Origin: Clostridiales bacterium
GTDB taxonomy: Bacteria; Bacillota; Clostridia; Christensenellales; Aristaeellaceae
Length of the DNA: 64,000 nt
Assembly: GCA_004555155.1 (NCBI GenBank)
Contig: SFJH01000001.1
Coordinates: 67,493 to 131,492 of the forward strand
Reading direction: 5' to 3'
Shown: positions 53,097-61,956 of the stretch, in pieces
Layout of the letters: each line of letters begins with the position of its first letter
Numbering within the stretch: position 1 is the first letter of the stretch
Program-made: the position numbers and the translations under genes
Notes under the pieces: model-generated
Databases searched by the model: none
What the model was told of the DNA's origin: nothing
Seen by the model: the letters and a program-made list of their open reading frames with translations, nothing else

Positions 53097-54221
53097 TCAA
53101 TATCCCCACTGGCCGGGGCGATAGCCCTCCGGCAGGGGTTCTTCTTCCAGAAACAGGAATTCTTCATCGCGCAGGATGGGCAGGAATGCCTCGTAAGGCG
53201 TGGCGGGGAACTCGCATCCGTAGCTGCTCGCGCCGAACCATCCGCCTTCCTTGGCGCGCAGGTTCAGATCCCGGGCGAACTTGGTGCGGTTGGAACAGTC
53301 GTGCACGGCGACGTCCCATCCCTCCTCTGCGGCGATCCGCATGAGCTTCAGCGTCAGCTCCCGGCTCCAGATGGGCGAGATATATCCATGACGGCAGATA
53401 TACATCTCTTCGCCTTCATAATTGCCGATGTTGTTGGGATTCAGGTGAAGCTCCGCGCAGTTGATGAAGTCGAGACCCGTGGACAGAATCTGCTCCTTCT
53501 TCCGGAAAAAGCGCTCAAAGAACTCCGGCGTCATCGGCGTCTCGATGCCCACGCGGGGAATAACCCTTTTCGCGATGCGGATATTTTCGATCACCCGGTC
53601 CGCGCAGTTGGAAGCGCCCAGATTGAACCTCAGCTCATCCAGCCCCGCCTCGCCCAGCATGCGCAGCGAATCCTCGTCCGCCAGCAATCCGTTGGTATAG
53701 AGATGCTGGTGAACGCCCGCCGCATGAAATCTGCGAATGATCCCCTCGTATTTCCCGATCTCCATGAACGGCTCCAGATACACATAGGAAACGCCCGTCG
53801 GCCGGTTGCCCATGGTCAGGAGCAGATCGACGTCCTCCTCGCGAAACTTCGTGCCGCCGATCTCCCACATGCCTTCGCCGATGGGCGGCTGGCAATCCAG
53901 TTCGCCGTAGTTGTAGCAGAATTTGCATTCAATATTGCACTTATTGGTCTTGCGGATCGCGCTCAGTCCGGTCCCCAGCAGGCAGGAGCGGCAGCCCCGG
54001 GGGAATCTGTCATCGCTGCCCACATAGTACGTGCGGTTCTCCAGCGTCTTCAGCCCGGGAATCTCCGCCATGAGCCGGGCATTGCGGGCGTCGATCGCCG
54101 TCTCGATCTGCGCAAACGTCGCGTAGACGATCTCCTGCTGCCAGGGCATCAGCTCCTCGCCCTCCGGCAGCATCGCGAAGAATTCGAACCAAGCCAGCGC
54201 ATCTCTCTTTGAAATCTTCAT
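53097..54221 (-). CDS. Radical SAM protein of unknown function
   Basis: This 374-residue protein has an AdoMet cluster motif CX3CX2C at Cys95, Cys99 and Cys102 (CNIECKFC) and two further Cys at 77 and 80 (CRSC) that could hold another cluster. After it come segments such as YVYLEPFMEIGKY and LYTNGLLADE typical of the radical SAM barrel, and a C-terminal region with HDCSNRTKF and YGCEFP. ATG 54221 follows GGGAGG. I cannot place it in a named family. It leads the fucosidase/MATE gene set. Confidence 0.8.
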   Translation of the reverse strand: MKISKRDALAWFEFFAMLPEGEELMPWQQEIVYATFAQIETAIDARNARLMAEIPGLKTLENRTYYVGSDDRFPRGCRSCLLGTGLSAIRKTNKCNIECKFCYNYGELDCQPPIGEGMWEIGGTKFREEDVDLLLTMGNRPTGVSYVYLEPFMEIGKYEGIIRRFHAAGVHQHLYTNGLLADEDSLRMLGEAGLDELRFNLGASNCADRVIENIRIAKRVIPRVGIETPMTPEFFERFFRKKEQILSTGLDFINCAELHLNPNNIGNYEGEEMYICRHGYISPIWSRELTLKLMRIAAEEGWDVAVHDCSNRTKFARDLNLRAKEGGWFGASSYGCEFPATPYEAFLPILRDEEFLFLEEEPLPEGYRPGQWGY

Positions 54222-54479
54222 TCTCGATCCTCCCGTACGCCTCCGCCTTCCCGGCGGGGCGCGCGCAGTATTCTCTTCTATTCTATCAGCACCCGCCAGC
54301 CACTTCAACCTCTGGCGATGTAAATTCTATAATATTGCCGGATGTATACCTCCGCGCGCGCCGCCGTCGGTACAAAGGCCCTGCCGCTCCGGCGCATTCC
54401 GTTCTCTACTGCCTCTGTTATAGTTTTATCCTATAACTCGACAAAGAAAAATGTGATGGGCCGGACGGGCCCAAATCGC
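54222..54479. other. Intergenic region before ABC transporter
   Basis: No gene is supported. It carries the promoter region of the radical SAM gene on the minus strand (TAGAAT-like boxes near 54275), and possible TATAAT at 54328 without a matching -35. Confidence 0.4.
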
Positions 54480-54508
54480 TTGACACACATCCGGCGCAAC
54501 GCTATAAT
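54480..54508 (+). promoter_or_regulatory. Promoter of ABC transporter operon
   Basis: Consensus TTGACA (54480-54485), a 17-base spacer and TATAAT (54503-54508). Confidence 0.88.
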
Positions 54509-54558
54509 AATGTCAATCTATTATTCAAATAGGAATTTATGGTTCGGAGGTATTTACT

Positions 54559-55314
54559 ATGAAGCGTATTCTGGCTCTGGTTCTTTCCATCGTCATCGTT
54601 GCAGCGCTGGGCGTTACTGCGTTCGCAGAGGAAAATGTATTGAAGGTTGGCATGGAAGGCACCTATGCCCCCTACACCTATCATGACGACACCGGCGAGC
54701 TGACCGGCTTTGAGGTCGATGTCGCCAAGGCGATCGGCGAGAAGATCGGCTATCAGGTGGAATTTGTCGAGGGCGCGTGGGATTCCCTGTTCCCGGCGCT
54801 GGACGCCGGCACCATCGACGTGATCATGAACCAGGTGACGATCACCGAGGCCCGGCTGGAGACCTACGACTTCTCCACCCCCTATGTCTACACGCGCCCG
54901 ATCGTCATTGTCGCCGCGGATAACGAAGACATCCACAGCTTCGAAGACCTCGCCGGCAAGAAGGCGGCCGAGGGCCTGACCTCCAATTACAACGCGCTCG
55001 CCCAGAGCTACGGCGCGGAAATCGTCGGTCAGGATATCTTCGCGCTGGCGCTGGAGCTGGTGAAGGGCGGAGAGGCCGACGCGGCGGTGAACGACGAACT
55101 GACCTACGCCTACTGGCAGGTGACCACCGGTGACTTCGACTCGACCAAGATTGCGGCGAAGTCCGAGGACGCCACCAGCAGTGCCGTGGTCATCCAGAAG
55201 GGCCGCGACGAGCTGCGGGACGCCATCAGCGCCGCGATTGACGAGCTGCTGGCCGACGGCACCATCGCCGGAATTTCCCAGAAGTACTTCAACATCGACG
55301 TCTCCCAGAAGTAA
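54559..55314 (+). CDS. Polar amino acid ABC transporter, substrate-binding protein
   Basis: This 251-residue secreted binding protein has a signal peptide (about residues 1-23, cleavage near AFAEE) without a lipobox Cys. A family 3 solute-binding fold follows (VGMEGTYAPYTYHD, GFEVDVAKAIGEK, DVIMNQVTITEARLETYDFSTPY). The lack of a lipid anchor is unusual for a Gram-positive. Substrate: a polar amino acid or derivative, not resolved. The permease and ATPase genes follow. Confidence 0.9.
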   Translation: MKRILALVLSIVIVAALGVTAFAEENVLKVGMEGTYAPYTYHDDTGELTGFEVDVAKAIGEKIGYQVEFVEGAWDSLFPALDAGTIDVIMNQVTITEARLETYDFSTPYVYTRPIVIVAADNEDIHSFEDLAGKKAAEGLTSNYNALAQSYGAEIVGQDIFALALELVKGGEADAAVNDELTYAYWQVTTGDFDSTKIAAKSEDATSSAVVIQKGRDELRDAISAAIDELLADGTIAGISQKYFNIDVSQK

Positions 55315-55337
55315 TCGCCAAAGTCACGGGTACAATC

Positions 55338-55369
55338 GGACTGCCGGGTTTCCGCTTGGCAGTCCTTTT
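55338..55369 (+). terminator. Attenuating hairpin after binding-protein gene
   Basis: GGACTGCC and GGCAGTCC pair, followed by TTTT. It probably makes the binding protein more abundant than the membrane parts. Confidence 0.7.
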
Positions 55370-55394
55370 GCAATATACAGCAGGAGTGATGCAG

Positions 55395-56066
55395 ATGAAT
55401 GCGCTGCTAGAAATTCGAGAAGTTCGTATTGTCCTGAATGCTTTCTGGCCCATGCTGAAGCAGGGCTTGATTTATTCCATACCGCTTACCCTGGTTTCGT
55501 TTGCGATCGGCATGGTCATCGCCATTTTGAGCGCGCTGCTGATCATCAACCGCGTCCCGCTGCTTTCGCAGTTGATGCGGTTTTACGTATGGATCTTCCG
55601 CGGAACCCCTCTGCTGGTACAGCTGTTTATCGTTTACTGGGGCATCTGCAATCCGATGAAGATCAGCAATCTCATCGCCTGTGTGATCGCGCTGTCGCTG
55701 AACGTCGGCGCATATGCCTCGGAGACCATTCGCGCCGCCATCCTGTCCATCGACAAGGGGCAATGGGAGGCGGGCTATTCCATCGGCATGACCTACCAGC
55801 AGACATTCTGGCGGATCATCGTGCCGCAGGCCGCAAAGACGTCCGTGCCGCCGCTTTTCAACACCTTTATCAGCCTGGTAAAGGATACGTCGCTGGCATC
55901 CAACATCATGATCGCCGAGATGTTCCGAAAGGCGCAGGAATTCGCAGCCAGTTCGCTGAAGTATCTGCTCATCTATTCCGAAGCTGCGCTGATCTATCTG
56001 CTGTTCTGCACGCTGCTGACCGGTCTGCAAAAACTGTGTGAAAAACGGCTTCGAGTGGGAAAGTGA
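55395..56066 (+). CDS. Polar amino acid ABC transporter, permease
   Basis: This 223-residue HisM-type permease has four to five hydrophobic segments, FRGTPLLVQLFIVYWG and the EAA loop (GQWEAGYSIGMTYQQTFWRIIVPQAAK). ATG 55395 has AGGAG eight bases upstream; ATG 55389 is too close. It pairs with the flanking binding protein and ATPase. Confidence 0.93.
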   Translation: MNALLEIREVRIVLNAFWPMLKQGLIYSIPLTLVSFAIGMVIAILSALLIINRVPLLSQLMRFYVWIFRGTPLLVQLFIVYWGICNPMKISNLIACVIALSLNVGAYASETIRAAILSIDKGQWEAGYSIGMTYQQTFWRIIVPQAAKTSVPPLFNTFISLVKDTSLASNIMIAEMFRKAQEFAASSLKYLLIYSEAALIYLLFCTLLTGLQKLCEKRLRVGK

Positions 56067-56078
56067 GGCGAGCGCAAG

Positions 56079-56822
56079 ATGTACTATGTCAGGGACATTC
56101 ACAAGACCTTCGGCAGCAATCATGTGCTGAAGGGCGTTTCATTGGATTTCGAGGCGCACAAAACCACGGTGCTCATCGGCCCTTCCGGTTCAGGCAAAAC
56201 CACCTTTCTGCGCTGCATCAACCTGCTTGAAATGCCGGACAGCGGCGTCGTGCATCTGAACGGCGAGGAGATGACCTTCGGAAACGGCGCTCCGCCCAAG
56301 TATGCCGGCAGCGCAGCGCGCGCGCTGCGGAAGAAAACGGGCATGGTGTTCCAGAACTTTCAGCTGTTCCCCCACAAGACGGTGCTGGGCAACATCATCG
56401 AGGGGCCCGTCGCTGTGCTGGGACAGGATAAGAACCAGGCCGTGCAGGAAGCGGAGCTGCTGCTGAAAAAGGTCGGCCTGGCCGACAAGCGGGACGCCTG
56501 GCCCCGGGATCTCTCCGGCGGACAGCAGCAGCGCGTCGCCATCGCCAGGGCGCTGGCCATGAAGCCGGAGCTGCTGCTGTTCGACGAGCCCACCAGCGCG
56601 CTCGATCCCGAGCTGGAATATGAAGTTCTGAGCATCATCCGCCAGCTTTGCGCAGAGAAGCAGACCATCATCATCATCACGCACAAGCTCTCCTTTGCCC
56701 AGGAGGTCGCGGACAAGATCGTCTTCTTTGACGAAGGCAAGATCCTGAGAGCGGGAACCTGGAATGAGATGAACGACGGCAGCGTGCCGCGCATCTCCCA
56801 GTTCCTGAATATGCTCCGATGA
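56079..56822 (+). CDS. Polar amino acid ABC transporter, ATP-binding protein
   Basis: This 247-residue ATPase has Walker A GPSGSGKTT, signature LSGGQQQR, Walker B LLFDEPTSALD and switch His in IIITHK. It starts 12 bases after the permease stop. The D-loop motif is normal. Confidence 0.95.
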   Translation: MYYVRDIHKTFGSNHVLKGVSLDFEAHKTTVLIGPSGSGKTTFLRCINLLEMPDSGVVHLNGEEMTFGNGAPPKYAGSAARALRKKTGMVFQNFQLFPHKTVLGNIIEGPVAVLGQDKNQAVQEAELLLKKVGLADKRDAWPRDLSGGQQQRVAIARALAMKPELLLFDEPTSALDPELEYEVLSIIRQLCAEKQTIIIITHKLSFAQEVADKIVFFDEGKILRAGTWNEMNDGSVPRISQFLNMLR

Positions 56823-56878
56823 TCCGCCCGCGGAAAGCGCGGATGAAAAGCTCTGTGCGCCATCGGACGGTTTCCGCG

Positions 56879-56912
56879 ATACAGCCGCATTCGAAGCAAT
56901 TCGAATGCGGCT
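56879..56912. terminator. Bidirectional terminator
   Basis: ACAGCCGCATTCGAA and TTCGAATGCGGCTGT form a 15-base perfect stem between convergent genes. Confidence 0.85.
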
Positions 56913-56941
56913 GTTTGCGGTTCCCGGTGCGGACTCCCCGC

Positions 56942-57871
56942 TCATGTCCGCGCCTCTCTGCCCAGATAGCGCTTGATTTCCAGTATATATCTCTCGCCGA
57001 TCGAGCTGAGGATGGCATTGTTCTTCACGATATACCCAATCTCCATAATGCTGTTGGGATTGTTGCTGTCCGCCTCATAGGGGATCGCCGTATAATCAGA
57101 GCCGTTGAGCTCCTCGCAGATGATGCCGGAGCAGAGGGTGTAGCCGTTCAGACCTGTCATCAGGTTCAGGTTGGTCGCGCGGTCGGTCGTCTTGATGCTG
57201 CGCGGATAGTCGTTGGTGCTGAGGATTTCCTCTGCCAGATAAAAGGAGCTGTCGTCGCCCTGTTCAAACGAAAGGCAGGGATACGGCTCGAGATCGTGGA
57301 AGGAGATCGACGTCCGTCCCGCCAGCGGATGCCCTTTCCACAGATACACGTAGGCGCTGCAGTTGATCAGATGATTGAACGACAGTCCGTTTGACTTCAG
57401 CAGCTTCATGATGGCCTTCCGGTTATAGTCGCTCAGATAGAGGATTCCCACTTCGCTCCGCATGCTGGCTACATCGCTGATGACGTTCGATGTTTTCACT
57501 TCGCGTATGGCGAATTCATACTGCGCCATATCATATGTCTTCACCATCTCCACGAAAGCCTTCACCGCAAAGGAATAGTGTTGGCAGGAAACGCCGAACT
57601 TCTGTTTGCGCTTCTCGACCTTGCCGTATTTCTCCATCAGATTCAGATATTGAAGATAGATCTGCCGCGCATGCGGGAGAAAATCCGCTCCCTCCGCGGT
57701 CAGAGTCACTCCCCGACCGGTTCGGTTAAACAGGATAATCCCCAGCTCCCGCTCCAGATCCTTCACCGCGCTGGTCAATGAAGGCTGCGAGACATAGAGC
57801 TTCTCCGAAGCCTTGTTGATCGAACCGGTCTCAGCGATTGTGATGATGTAGTTCAGTTGTTGGAGCGTCAT
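56942..57871 (-). CDS. LysR-family transcriptional regulator
   Basis: This 309-residue regulator has an N-terminal winged helix (QQLNYIITIAETGSINKASEKLYVSQPSLTSAVKDLE, residues 4-40) and a periplasmic-binding-like effector domain. It lies 83 bases after the aldo/keto reductase gene, which it may control; the effector is unknown. Confidence 0.92.
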   Translation of the reverse strand: MTLQQLNYIITIAETGSINKASEKLYVSQPSLTSAVKDLERELGIILFNRTGRGVTLTAEGADFLPHARQIYLQYLNLMEKYGKVEKRKQKFGVSCQHYSFAVKAFVEMVKTYDMAQYEFAIREVKTSNVISDVASMRSEVGILYLSDYNRKAIMKLLKSNGLSFNHLINCSAYVYLWKGHPLAGRTSISFHDLEPYPCLSFEQGDDSSFYLAEEILSTNDYPRSIKTTDRATNLNLMTGLNGYTLCSGIICEELNGSDYTAIPYEADSNNPNSIMEIGYIVKNNAILSSIGERYILEIKRYLGREART

Positions 57872-57954
57872 GGCCGTGTCTCAACCTCCTGTGTAAAGAA
57901 ACCGCTGTTCAGAAGCGCTCATCGTCTTCTGCGGCGGTGCATCGTCCGGCGCGG

Positions 57955-59049
57955 TTACCTTCCGAAATACGCTGCGATCTCCCGCATCCGCTTCATCTGA
58001 TCCACATGGAACGGGCATCGGCCGTTGCAGTGGCCGCACTGCACGCATTCCCCCGCCGTCTGCGTCAGCGTCAGATAGTGCTCCTTCGCCAGCGCGTCGC
58101 CCAGTCTCGCCAGATCGTAGTACTTGTTCATCAGCGCAATATCCAGTCCCTTCGGACAGGGATGGCAATGCTGACAATACACGCACTTGTTCTTCGTATC
58201 CTCCGGCGTACAGGTGCTGATGACGGAGTAGTCGCGCTCCTCAAAGGGGGCGTTCAGATACCCGAGAACCTCCCGCAGCTCCGCAAGGCTGCCGCAGCCG
58301 GGCAGAACCGCAACCACGCCGGGCTTGTCCAGCGCATACTGGATGCACTGATTTTTCGTCAGCGCCCGCTTGAACGGCGATTTCTGCGCATCCAGAAGCT
58401 GGCCGCCGCAGAACGGCTTCATCACGGAGATCGCCACGCCTTCCCGTTCGCAGCGGCAATACAGCTCCTGCCGTTCGGACGCGCTCCCGATGCCGTAATC
58501 CCCCTGTCCGTAATCGTAGACGGGATTGATCGAAAACATCACAATGTCCACGATGCCCATGTCCAGCACCCTGTGCACCAGTGCAGGCGTGTGGGAAGAC
58601 AGGCCGATATGGCGGACAACGCCCTTCTTCTTCAGATCCAGGATATCATCCAGCACGCCGTTTTTCATATACGCATCCAGATCGCCCTGCTCGTCCAGAC
58701 AGTGAATGAATCCAAAGTCGATGTAGTCGGTCTTCAGCTTCTCCATCTGCCAGGCAACGGATTTTCTGATATCTTCGAGCTTCGTCGTCCATCCGTATTC
58801 GCCGGTGGTATAGTTCGCGCCGAAGTGGATCTGCAGATAGACCTGCTCCCTGCAGTCCTCCAGCGCCTTTCCGTAGGCTTCAAAGATGGACGCGTGGCCG
58901 CCCGCCATATCGAAGAAATTCACTCCGCTTTTCACCGCCTCGCGGACTGTTGCGATGATCTCCTCCTGCGGCTTTGCGCCAATCACGGAAGAACCCATTC
59001 CGATGATGCTGATCTTCTCTCCGCCGCGCGGAACGACGCGATATTTCAT
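57955..59049 (-). CDS. Aldo/keto reductase with C-terminal 4Fe-4S domain
   Basis: This 364-residue protein combines an aldo/keto reductase barrel (MGSSVIGAKPQEE, GVNFFDMAGGHAS, IDFGFIHCLDEQGD, IGLSSHTPALV) with a ferredoxin-like tail (CVYCQHCHPCPKG about 270-282 and CVQCGHCNGRCP about 340-351). Such fusions are common in Clostridia and are thought to use ferredoxin in reducing carbonyls. The substrate is unknown. Confidence 0.87.
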   Translation of the reverse strand: MKYRVVPRGGEKISIIGMGSSVIGAKPQEEIIATVREAVKSGVNFFDMAGGHASIFEAYGKALEDCREQVYLQIHFGANYTTGEYGWTTKLEDIRKSVAWQMEKLKTDYIDFGFIHCLDEQGDLDAYMKNGVLDDILDLKKKGVVRHIGLSSHTPALVHRVLDMGIVDIVMFSINPVYDYGQGDYGIGSASERQELYCRCEREGVAISVMKPFCGGQLLDAQKSPFKRALTKNQCIQYALDKPGVVAVLPGCGSLAELREVLGYLNAPFEERDYSVISTCTPEDTKNKCVYCQHCHPCPKGLDIALMNKYYDLARLGDALAKEHYLTLTQTAGECVQCGHCNGRCPFHVDQMKRMREIAAYFGR

Positions 59050-59121
59050 TTGTCCTTCGCTCCTCTCTCATGTCGCTATTGACTTTGTTTACAGATAGGA
59101 TAACATTAAAGTCGGCTATAA

Positions 59122-59127
59122 TGTCAA
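59122..59127 (-). promoter_or_regulatory. Possible -35 box of aldo/keto reductase promoter
   Basis: On the minus strand TTGACA lies at 59122-59127; 16-17 bases away the -10 is weak (TGTTAT). This may be an activated (LysR-dependent) promoter. Confidence 0.4.
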
Positions 59128-59246
59128 GTGGTTCAGGAACATTTTTTCTGTAACCCCCCCTGCAAAACGCCGTTCTGACAAGCTGTGATCTGCCTGCGGC
59201 CACAGCAGCCTGTACCGGCAGTAAACAAAACCGCTGAAAGGACAGA

Positions 59247-60390
59247 ATGCCTATGAATCGCTATCCGCTGCCAACATCCCGCCAGGAAGAATGGGCGCGA
59301 AATATGCCGTGCTGGTGACCAACCATTGCTCAGGCTTTTCTCTGTGGCCCACGAAGGAAAACGACTATTCCATGGCGAAATCCCCCTATCGGAACGGCCA
59401 GGCGGACGTCGTGAAGGACTTTGTCGAGTCGTGCAAAAAATACGGCGTGCGCCCGGGACTGTACTATTCCACAGGCTGCAATACCCATTGCGGCATCAAC
59501 GACGACGAGGAGATCGACTACCGGTCGGCGCATTATCAGCAGTACGTGGGCATGGTCACCCGTCAGCTGACCGAACTGTGGAGCCAGTATGGCGAGATGT
59601 TTGAGATCTGGTTTGACGGCGAGGTGGTTCCGCTGGAGATGGGCGGCCCGGATATTCTGGGACTGCTCCGGAAATATCAGCCCAACGCCATCTGTTTTCA
59701 GGGCCCCAGCGGCCATCCCACCAATCTGCGTTGGGTCGGCAATGAAAACGGCTGCGCGCCCATCGATTGCTGGTCCACGGCAGGCACCGGCTCCACCGGT
59801 TTCGCGGATACCAGCGTCGATGAAACCGGAATCGGCCGTCCCGACGGCGCATACTGGATTCCTGCCGAGACCGACATGGCCAGCCGCAAGCAGAGCGCCC
59901 TGGGCGGCGGCTGGTTCTGGCAGGCCGGAGAGGATCATCTGGTGTATACCGCGGAGGAATTGATGGATACCTATCTGACCTCTGTAGGTCGCAATTCGAA
60001 TCTGTTGCTGGGCATGTGCATCGACCAGCGCGGCCACTTCCCGGAGAGGAGGACGAGCGGCAATTTCTCCGCTTTGGCGAGCTCGTGCGCGATCTGTATC
60101 GCGATCCGGCCGCCAGTGTGCGCGGAACCGGGATGCGCTTTGCATTGGAGCTCCAACAGCCCGAAAGCATCCGGAATCTGGTCATCGCCGAGGACATCCA
60201 TTATGGCCAGCGCGTTCGTCGCTTTCATGTGGAGATCGACGCCGGAGAGGGCTGGCAGCCGCTCTTCGAAGCGCGATCCATCGGTCACAAGCGCATCGTG
60301 CCCGTCAACCGGACGATATGCGGCGCACGGCTGGTGATCGACGAGGCCGTCGACACGCCGATTCTGCGAGAGGTCAGGCTGTATCGATAA
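59247..60390 (+). pseudogene. Decayed GH29 alpha-L-fucosidase gene
   Basis: The gene starts at ATG 59247 behind AAAGGA (MPMNRYPLPTSRQEEW), but about 50 codons of the N-terminal barrel are missing near 59294 and the frame shifts into GAKYAVLVTNHCSGFSLWPTK. The middle is intact to LLLGMCIDQRGHFPE; a second shift near 60050 moves it to the frame encoding ERQFLRFGELVRDLYRD and RLVIDEAVDTPILREVRLYR. The nucleophile region (EIWFDGEV) survives. It is a relative, not a copy, of the intact gene at 51777-53072. The domain order is clear, so this is a recent pseudogene. Confidence 0.85.
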
Positions 60391-60903
60391 AGCCTTCACG
60401 GCTGTATGCGCAGGAAACCGCCCATTCGCAGCCTGATCCATGTCCGCTGCCGACGGCATGAATGCCTGCGTCCCTTGACAGCTCATCGCGACACGCCGAA
60501 GATATAGCCGAGTCCCAACGGCATCATCGAACAGCAAACAAAAACAGGCGAACGGAAACCATAGGAATCCGTTCGCCCGTTTTTATGGATATTGTCAGAC
60601 CGTCTATTCCTCATTGCCTCAGGAATATGAACTCGCACCGCAATGCTTATATGCAATCATCCTTTCAACCCTTTGCGATTTAAGAGAGGGTCTTCTTTGT
60701 TCATGCGCTTCATATCCTGCTATCACCATCCCTGATCCGTCGATCAGCCTGTCCCCTATGCCATCTGACCGGAAAAAATCCGCGCCAGAGAGGCCGGGAT
60801 TCTCACCAAAGGCAGCGTCCACACCCGCGTACCCTCCATGGAGCTGATTGAGCGCGTAAGGAAAGAAGGCCCTTGAGCGTATCTCTGTTTTGCTGATTCT
60901 CCT
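60391..60903. other. Intergenic region with terminator and a coding remnant
   Basis: A hairpin at 60539-60584 (GGCGAACGGA / TCCGTTCGCC, flanked by A5 and T5) is a bidirectional terminator. At 60774-60878 on the plus strand a short open frame reads like a C-terminal fragment (GILTKGSVHTRVPSMELIERV, then stop) without any start; I do not recognise it. The rest shows nothing. Confidence 0.5.
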
Positions 60904-61500
60904 TCACCGGCGGGGATAGGCGGCAATCTCATCCAAATGCTCCAGCAAATATGCCTGAGCCTGCAATGTAAGAACCATCCGCTTCTTGACCTCGCCCGTC
61001 TTGGCGTCGGTGATTTCTTCCTCCTGAATGCCGATTTCTGAGGATTTGTCCGTAAGCCTGCGGATGGTTCGATTGATCATCGCAGGTTCCTTCGTTTCGA
61101 TGATCAGACCTTGTGCCAGAAGCCATGCATTGATGGATTTGGAAGATAGCTTTTCCATTCGTTTTCCATCAACCACTCGATTGATGTTGTTCAGAAAGGC
61201 ATAGGGAGTGACCGGCTTTGCGGAAACGGAGATGCGGTGCACCTGCTCTCTGCTCAGAGAAAACGCAGATTTCTTTTCAATCACTTCATAGCGAACAGCA
61301 TCGTCCGATGAGAGCGCAATAAATCCATGATTCTTTATCATCTCGTCAAGAATCCCCGCAACGAAAGCAAAGCATTTTTGCATCCGCGGCTGAAGAACAA
61401 CAGAATCTGTTTCGATTCTTTCATTACTGATCGGATCTACGCCCTGTGCCAGCATGTCCATGTAATTCTTTGCGTGATTTAGAACCTGAACCTTGTTCAT
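60904..61500 (-). CDS. Hypothetical protein (198 aa) downstream of ADP-ribosylglycohydrolase
   Basis: This soluble 198-residue protein is unrecognised. The N-terminal part (LAQGVDPISNERIETDSVV, then RMQKCFAFVAGILDEMI) looks helical. The C-terminal half has SAKPVTPYAFLNNINRVVDGKRMEKLSSKSINAWLLAQGLI, a possible winged-helix-like or DNA-binding segment. AAGGAGGAG precedes ATG 61500. It lies 456 bases downstream of the ADP-ribosylglycohydrolase gene on the same strand. Confidence 0.65.
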   Translation of the reverse strand: MNKVQVLNHAKNYMDMLAQGVDPISNERIETDSVVLQPRMQKCFAFVAGILDEMIKNHGFIALSSDDAVRYEVIEKKSAFSLSREQVHRISVSAKPVTPYAFLNNINRVVDGKRMEKLSSKSINAWLLAQGLIIETKEPAMINRTIRRLTDKSSEIGIQEEEITDAKTGEVKKRMVLTLQAQAYLLEHLDEIAAYPRR

Positions 61501-61559
61501 GGCAGCTCCTCCTTAGATGCGTTCCATCGTTCCGAAACACATTCTGACTTTATTCCCCT

Positions 61560-61840
61560 CTCCTCAGATGCGATCAATCATTATGCGCAAATCGTCTGCA
61601 GGGACCGGACATGAACGCCGGATATCACAATGCATAGATCGCCCATTTGCTGGAAAAGAAAGGAATCCAGGGCGTCATTGTCTGCCGGAGCTCTCCGTAA
61701 AGGCCATCAATCCGGAAGGCCTGTTCACGTCGGACAGAGCGCTTTGAAGCTAGTATGACGCGAAGGATGGCAGAGAGACAGATCGGACGATAGCAAACGA
61801 ATCTGCAGCATGACGTTGATGAGGAAATGATGGTATAAGC
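61560..61840 (+). pseudogene. Degenerate coding remnant, possibly transposase
   Basis: Short open pieces in shifting frames on the plus strand (HLLEKKGIQGVIV near 61645, then AINPEGLFTSDRAL near 61705) are followed by a plus-oriented terminator, as if a gene once ended there. The pieces are faintly reminiscent of IS1182-type transposase, but too short for a firm call. The rest of 61501-61956 has no gene. Confidence 0.3.
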
Positions 61841-61841
61841 A

Positions 61842-61898
61842 TCTGCCAAAGCTGTCTTTCCCAAAGGTCGGAAAGACAATTCCGGCAGATTTTTTTTC
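61842..61898 (+). terminator. Orphan plus-strand terminator
   Basis: ATCTGCC and GGCAGAT enclose GTCTTTCC / GGAAAGAC, followed by T8. No intact plus-strand gene lies upstream. Confidence 0.75.
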
Positions 61899-61956
61899 AA
61901 AGGGAATGCCCGTTGTCAAGGATGTGCGAGCGCTTCTGGCCATGCACGGGCGCTCG

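Noticed and set aside
51771..54212. An 813-residue plus-strand frame
   Set aside because: Antisense to the fucosidase and radical SAM genes, which have clear motifs and ribosome sites.
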